Part shown: positions 15,497 through 19,729 of the stretch, one piece after another | Numbering within the stretch: the first letter of the stretch is position 1 | Layout: every line of letters begins with the position of its first letter | Assembly: GCA_014240055.1 (NCBI GenBank) | Contig: JAAZXP010000017.1 | Location: 1-19,729 of the forward strand | From: Methanobacteriota archaeon | GTDB lineage: Archaea > Thermoplasmatota > Poseidoniia > MGIII > CG-Epi1 | DNA length: 19,729 bases | Direction: 5' to 3' | Notes under the pieces: model-generated | What the model was told of the DNA's origin: nothing | Database searches by the model: none | Seen by the model: only the letters and a program-made list of their open reading frames with translations | Position numbers and translations under genes: made by a program

Positions 15497-17380
15497 GTGT
15501 TACCTTCTGAACGAACAATGAATTTTGGATTTAACCTTAGAAAAGATTTTCCGTATTTCCGTTTTTTTGGTTTCTTTGGAATGATATTTTTTATGTTTTT
15601 TTCAAGGTCTATTATAGAGCAATATTACATAAATACAGTTCTTGACGGAGCACCTTATTACGCTTTACAAAACACAGAAGGTACTAATTTAATAATATTT
15701 ACAGAATTATCACTTTGGATATTATTATTGATTTTTTATGTTGCCGTTCTAGTATTTTTATTTATAATTCCTTTAACTCTATATTTTAGAGGGCTTAGTT
15801 CTTGGGAATGGGATCCCACAAATGTTGTTTTTTGGTTAATTACAACAAGAGGTATTTCTTTATTCCTTACAGAAATTGAAAATACAAACCCAAATTTAGA
15901 AGATTTTGTTTCTATCTTAATTACTATGGTTGATTCAATTTTTATACTATTTTTGACAGTATTTATGTTGAAATCGTATACAAATTTCTTTGTACCTGTT
16001 ATGTCTGAATGGTTGAATGTAGGAAAGTCAGACACTCAATATGGGCCACTTTTGGATATTATTGGTTCTTTAATGATTATTACATTTGGATTGACTAATT
16101 TCCTTTCCACTTTCCAGGTTGATTTTGGAGTATTACTTGCAGGTGTTGGAGTTGTTGGTTTGGTAATTGCATTAGCAGCTCAAGATACCTTGAGTAATTT
16201 CTTTTCAGGAATTCTTCTTCTTTTAGATCAAGGTTTTAAGACTGGAGATATGATTAAATTTGAAGATACCTATTGTATAATTAGAGAAGTAGGTCTACGT
16301 TCAACTAAAATTTATGATATTATTAATCATGTAATTATTATTATACCAAATAACTCTCTCGCCAATCAAAATATTCGCAATCTGACTAAACCAGATAGAT
16401 ATTATAGACTTCGAATTGGAGTTGGAGTTTCTTATGATTCAGACCCTAGTAAGGTGGAAAAAGTATTATTAGAAGTAGCTAAGCAAAATAAAGATATAGA
16501 GCACGATGATCCAACTAGACTTCCTTTAGTTCGTTTTCAAGAATTTGCAGATTCTACTCTAAATTTCGCATTAGTAGTTTGGATAAAGAATGTAATTAAA
16601 ATAAGACAAATAAATTCAGATTTACATCACCAAGTATTTGAAAAGTTAGCCACAGAGCAAATAACAATAGCTTTCCCACAAAGAGACGTACACCTTTACG
16701 AAGCTTCTAAACAATTATCCAAAAAAGTTATAGAAGAATCAGTAGAAGGGGCCGAAACAAAAGCAAGATTAGTTGAAGGTGAAGAGGCTAGGCAAGATGC
16801 TCAAGATAGAGCAAAACAAGCTGAAGAAGAAGTTAGGCAAGCTGAAGAATCTGTAAGACAGGCTGAAGAAGAAAGGGCCCAGTTAGAGGTCGAGGAAGCT
16901 CAAAGGCAAGCAGAAGAAGCTGCAAAGAAGGCTGAAGAAGATAAATCCCAAAAAGCTGAGAAAGAGGCTAAAATAGCTGAAGACGCAGCAAAAAAAGCAG
17001 AGGAAGAGAGGGTCAAACTTAAGGCTAATGAAGCTGTGAGGAAGGCTGAAGAAGAAGAAGCAAGACTCCAGGCTGAAAAAGAGGCTGAAGAAGTTGCAAG
17101 GTTATTTGAAGAAGAAAAAGCAAAAAAAGAAGCCGAAGACGAAGAAATACGTTTTCAGGCTGAAAAAGAAGCTGAAGAAGCTGTAAGATTAGCCGAAGAA
17201 GAAAAGGCAAAAAAAGAGATTGAAGAAGCTGCAAGACTAGCTGAAGAAGAAGAGGCAAGAAAAGAAGCTGAAGAAGCTGTTAAAATAGCTGGAGAAAAGA
17301 AAGCTAAATTAGAAGCTGAAGAAGCAGTGACAAGAAAATTAATTGAAGACATAAAGGCTAGGCGCGACTCCGAAGACTGA
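15497..17380 (+). CDS. MscS-family mechanosensitive channel with long TolA-like charged C-terminal tail
   Basis: This is a tension-gated channel of the cell membrane that releases solutes in osmotic downshock. Five membrane segments precede or form the pore: about 20-38, 64-98, 108-125, 138-165 and 185-230. The pore helix is GVLLAGVGVVGLVIALAAQ (211-229), followed by DTLSNFFSGILLLLDQGFKTGD, the MscS signature, then the beta domain and closing motif IAFPQRDVHLYE (391-402). An unusual tail of about 225 residues follows (403-627), nearly all Ala, Glu, Lys, Arg and Gln in seven- to twelve-residue blocks like EEARKEAEEA. It should form a long charged helix or coiled coil on the cytoplasmic side. 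Start is GTG 15497 or ATG 15518. The gene faces the S15 peptidase gene with five bases between stops. Confidence 0.9.
   Translation: MLPSERTMNFGFNLRKDFPYFRFFGFFGMIFFMFFSRSIIEQYYINTVLDGAPYYALQNTEGTNLIIFTELSLWILLLIFYVAVLVFLFIIPLTLYFRGLSSWEWDPTNVVFWLITTRGISLFLTEIENTNPNLEDFVSILITMVDSIFILFLTVFMLKSYTNFFVPVMSEWLNVGKSDTQYGPLLDIIGSLMIITFGLTNFLSTFQVDFGVLLAGVGVVGLVIALAAQDTLSNFFSGILLLLDQGFKTGDMIKFEDTYCIIREVGLRSTKIYDIINHVIIIIPNNSLANQNIRNLTKPDRYYRLRIGVGVSYDSDPSKVEKVLLEVAKQNKDIEHDDPTRLPLVRFQEFADSTLNFALVVWIKNVIKIRQINSDLHHQVFEKLATEQITIAFPQRDVHLYEASKQLSKKVIEESVEGAETKARLVEGEEARQDAQDRAKQAEEEVRQAEESVRQAEEERAQLEVEEAQRQAEEAAKKAEEDKSQKAEKEAKIAEDAAKKAEEERVKLKANEAVRKAEEEEARLQAEKEAEEVARLFEEEKAKKEAEDEEIRFQAEKEAEEAVRLAEEEKAKKEIEEAARLAEEEEARKEAEEAVKIAGEKKAKLEAEEAVTRKLIEDIKARRDSED
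16700..17377 (+). repeat. Low-complexity repeats encoding the Ala/Glu/Lys helical tail
   Basis: The DNA is a purine-rich mix of near repeats of GCTGAAGAAG-type blocks encoding AEEA/AEKEAEE units. They are imperfect and vary in length, so they read as a real coding repeat rather than a sequencing artefact. Leucine-rich frames on the other strand are by-products of this composition. Confidence 0.75.
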
Positions 17381-17385
17381 TAAAC

Positions 17386-19161
17386 TTAGTTTTCAGTAAA
17401 CCAAATTGGTGGAGTAAATAAGTCATTGGAACTTCGGTCAATAATAGGTAATGTTAGTATACTATTCTGGTTAGTTCCAATAGTAACATATCCGCTACTT
17501 ACAGGTGATGGAATATAATCATCATTTGTTTGACTTATTACTAATTCTAAAGCATTGCCTGCAGGAATAACTACGTCCATGGCAAATAATTGCATTTTAG
17601 CATTTACAGTCCCGGTGACAGTACATGGTTGACCACATTCTCTACCGCCTTCATAGTATCTGAGGTCCATTACGCCATGTCCAAGATGTATCCCTCCTGC
17701 AATAGATAGTTCAACGTAAAGATGGCCTGAAGTTTGACCAGGTGGAATGGTGACCTCTACATGAAAAGTAGGCATTCCTGAGATTCGAGTTTCATTTTCA
17801 AATATTTCAGTTTCAAGAGTTAATGTTCCGGTTGGTCCTATTAATCCAGTCCCAGAAGTAACTGTAAGTCCTTCACCGATTGTCAGCTGTGAAAATTCAC
17901 GATCATTAGATGGCCATGTTTCCTCAACTCTCCATCCTCCTAAATTATCTTGCATTTCCACATGTAGTGCAGGCTTTAGATTACCTTCATAGAGATAATA
18001 ATTAAACCATTCCAACAAATCTTGAGCCCAGTCATACCTTACTGAATGTGGATAAGCTTCAGCCCCTCTTCCGGACGACATTCCGTTTTGATCAGTAGGT
18101 CTGTCAGGATAGTGATGCCCCCATTGACCAAACAATCCTTTAATTTCAAATCCAGCAGTTTGCAGTTCTTTGTAAGCTGGAAATGCCATGTGCGGATCAA
18201 CATTCCAGTCCTGCATTCCGTGTATGAAGTATATTGAACCATTGTAATTATCCATTGCTCTTTCTAGAAAATGTCTATCAGTCCAATAAGTGTTACCTGC
18301 ATAATTAACTTCATCTCCTGCTAAGTATGCACCAGGGCCATTGGCATAACCTTCAGCATATCCTTTACAAGCAGTTTGCCAGTCTTCACCATCTCCATCC
18401 CATCCAAATGAGCCATATACTCCATTATGCATCCCTAGCCCCCTAGCTTCCATTGATCCATTTCTCCACATTAAATCATGAACTCCAATAAGTCCGGAAA
18501 TAGGAATTATTGTTTTCAAATGGGGATTTCCAAACATTGCAGCTTGCCATGGAGTACTTCCGTCGTATGATTTTCCTATAATTCCAACATTGCCATTACT
18601 CCATTCTTGTGTTCCTAACCAAGTGACTGCAGCATCAATTCCCATTTGCTCACTTAGACCCATAAAATCCATGCAATGATTTGACATACCAGTTCCAAAA
18701 ACTGATACTTGAGCTACAGCATAGCCATGGGGAACCATATTTTCTATCAAAAATTTTCCAAGACGATTTGCAGGTGTTAAAGCATCAACATCTCCATCAT
18801 CATAATAAGGTCCAATATCAGCAATAACGGGTATTTTTGTTCCATTAGGAACATTTGGTAGCCACAATCCCAAATGTACTTGACAGTCGTCCGTAATAGT
18901 ACATCCTAATTCACTGGCAGGCAAATCAACTTCAACAAAAATACTTTCAGGTCCAGTTATCTCATATTCACCTTTTTCAAGAGTATAACTGTAAGCTTCA
19001 GTTGTATTAAATGGTTGATTCACTCTTTCCCAGACAGGAACAAGACCATTTCCAGATATTATGTCATCGATACTGTTTTCATTGTCTTCAGTAAGATATA
19101 AAAGTACAGATGATAAAAGCAGTATTGCTACTGTAATTCCAGCAAATATCCTTTGTTCCAT
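17386..19161 (-). CDS. Membrane-anchored S15-family peptidase (Xaa-Pro dipeptidyl-peptidase/CocE-like hydrolase)
   Basis: This is a serine hydrolase of the alpha/beta fold, probably an extracellular exopeptidase anchored by an uncleaved N-terminal helix. From the ATG at 19161 it has 591 residues: helix at about 5-23, then a catalytic domain with nucleophile motif IGKSYDG (Ser198), HGMQDWNV supplying Asp318, and GQWGHH supplying His349. From about residue 400 a C-terminal beta jelly-roll follows, as in the X-Pro DPP C-terminal domain. Cys pairs (GCTITDDC, ECGQPC) suggest disulfides, consistent with export. A TATA-like TCTAAAAAC lies 25 bases before this ATG, which is why I prefer it to the GTG at 19179. 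Marine archaea that feed on protein commonly carry such enzymes. CocE-type ester hydrolysis is an alternative. Confidence 0.9.
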   Translation of the reverse strand: MEQRIFAGITVAILLLSSVLLYLTEDNENSIDDIISGNGLVPVWERVNQPFNTTEAYSYTLEKGEYEITGPESIFVEVDLPASELGCTITDDCQVHLGLWLPNVPNGTKIPVIADIGPYYDDGDVDALTPANRLGKFLIENMVPHGYAVAQVSVFGTGMSNHCMDFMGLSEQMGIDAAVTWLGTQEWSNGNVGIIGKSYDGSTPWQAAMFGNPHLKTIIPISGLIGVHDLMWRNGSMEARGLGMHNGVYGSFGWDGDGEDWQTACKGYAEGYANGPGAYLAGDEVNYAGNTYWTDRHFLERAMDNYNGSIYFIHGMQDWNVDPHMAFPAYKELQTAGFEIKGLFGQWGHHYPDRPTDQNGMSSGRGAEAYPHSVRYDWAQDLLEWFNYYLYEGNLKPALHVEMQDNLGGWRVEETWPSNDREFSQLTIGEGLTVTSGTGLIGPTGTLTLETEIFENETRISGMPTFHVEVTIPPGQTSGHLYVELSIAGGIHLGHGVMDLRYYEGGRECGQPCTVTGTVNAKMQLFAMDVVIPAGNALELVISQTNDDYIPSPVSSGYVTIGTNQNSILTLPIIDRSSNDLFTPPIWFTEN

Positions 19162-19181
19162 ATGTATTGAAGTCGACACTT

Positions 19182-19190
19182 GTTTTTAGA
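19182..19190 (-). promoter_or_regulatory. TATA-like box for the S15 peptidase gene
   Basis: TCTAAAAAC on the minus strand is centred 25 bases before the ATG at 19161, fitting a leaderless transcript. It lies in the 44-base gap after the stop of the membrane-protein gene, so the peptidase need not depend on read-through. Confidence 0.45.
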
Positions 19191-19205
19191 GTTTAGCTAA
19201 ATCCC

Positions 19206-19727
19206 TTAATCGGTTTTCTTTATCTTTGGCAATCTCAAGTATCCCTGATGAAACAAAGCCCCAGATACAACAAAAAAAGCCATTAAACAAGCAATTATTA
19301 ATAATAAATCATGCAATCCATAAAGTACATGCTCAAGAGCGCTTGCATACAAATATTGTAGGAAAAGATATAGAAATGCAAGTCTAGCTGCAATACGGAT
19401 TCCATTATCATTTCTTATTGCATAGGCAATCCACATTCCAGCACCGCCGAGGAATAGAACTGTGGCAAGACCGAATGAAGTAATCAGAAGAAAATCACCA
19501 AGGCTCATATCAGAGTACCGGCTTTCAGTTATCAATAATTTCCAGAATTCGATAGCCCCACCAAAAAATAACCCATAGCCTGCAGAATAATGAGGTGCGG
19601 CAGGTTCATCTTTGAATGTTTTTAGGTTTACTCCTATGTACATAAATATCATGACAATAAATGGAGTAACCAAAATCATCGAAGCATAGGCAACATCAGT
19701 ATACAAATCTGTGCCACTTAAGAACAT
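19206..19727 (-). CDS. Unidentified multi-pass membrane protein (possibly partial at its start)
   Basis: I do not recognise this 173-residue protein. It has about five hydrophobic stretches (roughly 12-33, 48-66, 76-103, 110-130 and 133-160) with few charges, ending in a basic tail LPKIKKTD, so the C-terminus is probably cytoplasmic. His-containing helix ends (SALEHVLYGLHDLL, 129-142) and GLFFGGAIEFWKLL (52-65) are its most distinctive features, and a heme or metal role would be a guess. The ATG at 19727 is two bases from the window edge, so the true start may lie outside. It precedes the S15 peptidase gene by 44 bases, which is weak evidence for a shared transcript. Confidence 0.7.
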   Translation of the reverse strand: MFLSGTDLYTDVAYASMILVTPFIVMIFMYIGVNLKTFKDEPAAPHYSAGYGLFFGGAIEFWKLLITESRYSDMSLGDFLLITSFGLATVLFLGGAGMWIAYAIRNDNGIRIAARLAFLYLFLQYLYASALEHVLYGLHDLLLIIACLMAFFVVSGALFHQGYLRLPKIKKTD

Positions 19728-19729
19728 TA

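Noticed and set aside
17025..17352. Leucine- and serine-rich minus-strand frames opposite the MscS tail
   Set aside because: They are the reverse reading of GCTGAAGAAG-type repeats encoding the helical tail.
16700..17380. Assembly artefact explaining the repeat tail of the MscS gene
   Set aside because: The repeats are imperfect, stay in frame and end in a non-repetitive stretch before the stop; a true collapse or expansion would tend to give exact units.
1..19729. Prophage, transposon, CRISPR array or tRNA gene
   Set aside because: No transposase, integrase, regularly spaced repeats or cloverleaf-like sequence was seen; the genes are mostly recognisable metabolic, membrane or surface functions, closely packed.

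Overview
The window looks like a piece of an uncultured marine archaeal chromosome, most likely Thermoplasmatota related to Poseidoniia (Marine Group II/III). The DNA is AT-rich. Several start codons lie about 25-30 bases from a TATA-like box, which suggests leaderless transcription. The lipid genes are of archaeal type (CDP-alcohol transferases, a PgpA-type phosphatase and an archaeosortase), and a very large acidic surface protein ends in a PGF-CTERM-like anchor. The taxonomic placement is inferred from gene content only. No RNA gene, CRISPR array, insertion sequence or integrase was seen, and no gene-free stretch exceeds about 150 bases.

Layout, left to right. (1) Bases 1-1708, minus strand: archaetidylinositol-phosphate synthase-like transferase, PgpA-family phosphatase, purS and the start of purL, tightly packed. 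(2) Bases 1768-4429, plus strand: long-form purC, a COG1340-like coiled-coil protein, and a sugar-nucleotidyltransferase overlapping it by one base. (3) Bases 4468-6923, plus strand: one gene fusing an archaeosortase A-like membrane transpeptidase to a phosphatidylserine (archaetidylserine) decarboxylase, then the matching archaetidylserine synthase two bases later. (4) Bases 6927-13529, minus strand: a 2200-residue secreted multidomain protein ending in a PGF-CTERM-like signal, the kind of substrate an archaeosortase processes. (5) Bases 13574-14907, minus strand: thyA-folA thymidylate operon. (6) Bases 14986-15420: a possible 42-codon leaderless ORF and a pterin dehydratase-like protein missing two catalytic histidines. 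(7) Bases 15497-17380, plus strand: an MscS channel with a long TolA-like charged tail. (8) Bases 17386-19727, minus strand: a membrane-anchored S15-type peptidase and an unidentified multi-pass membrane protein reaching the window edge.

The most interesting system is in regions 3 and 4. The anchoring enzyme, the two enzymes making the amino-headgroup lipid linked to that anchoring pathway, and a giant candidate substrate lie side by side, with enzyme and decarboxylase in one polypeptide. The giant protein also contains a copy of its own MAM-like beta domain, spliced out of register (circularly permuted) into the middle of its second Rossmann-like domain. Regions 1 and 3 together encode enzymes for two polar archaeal lipid headgroups, inositol-type and serine/ethanolamine-type.
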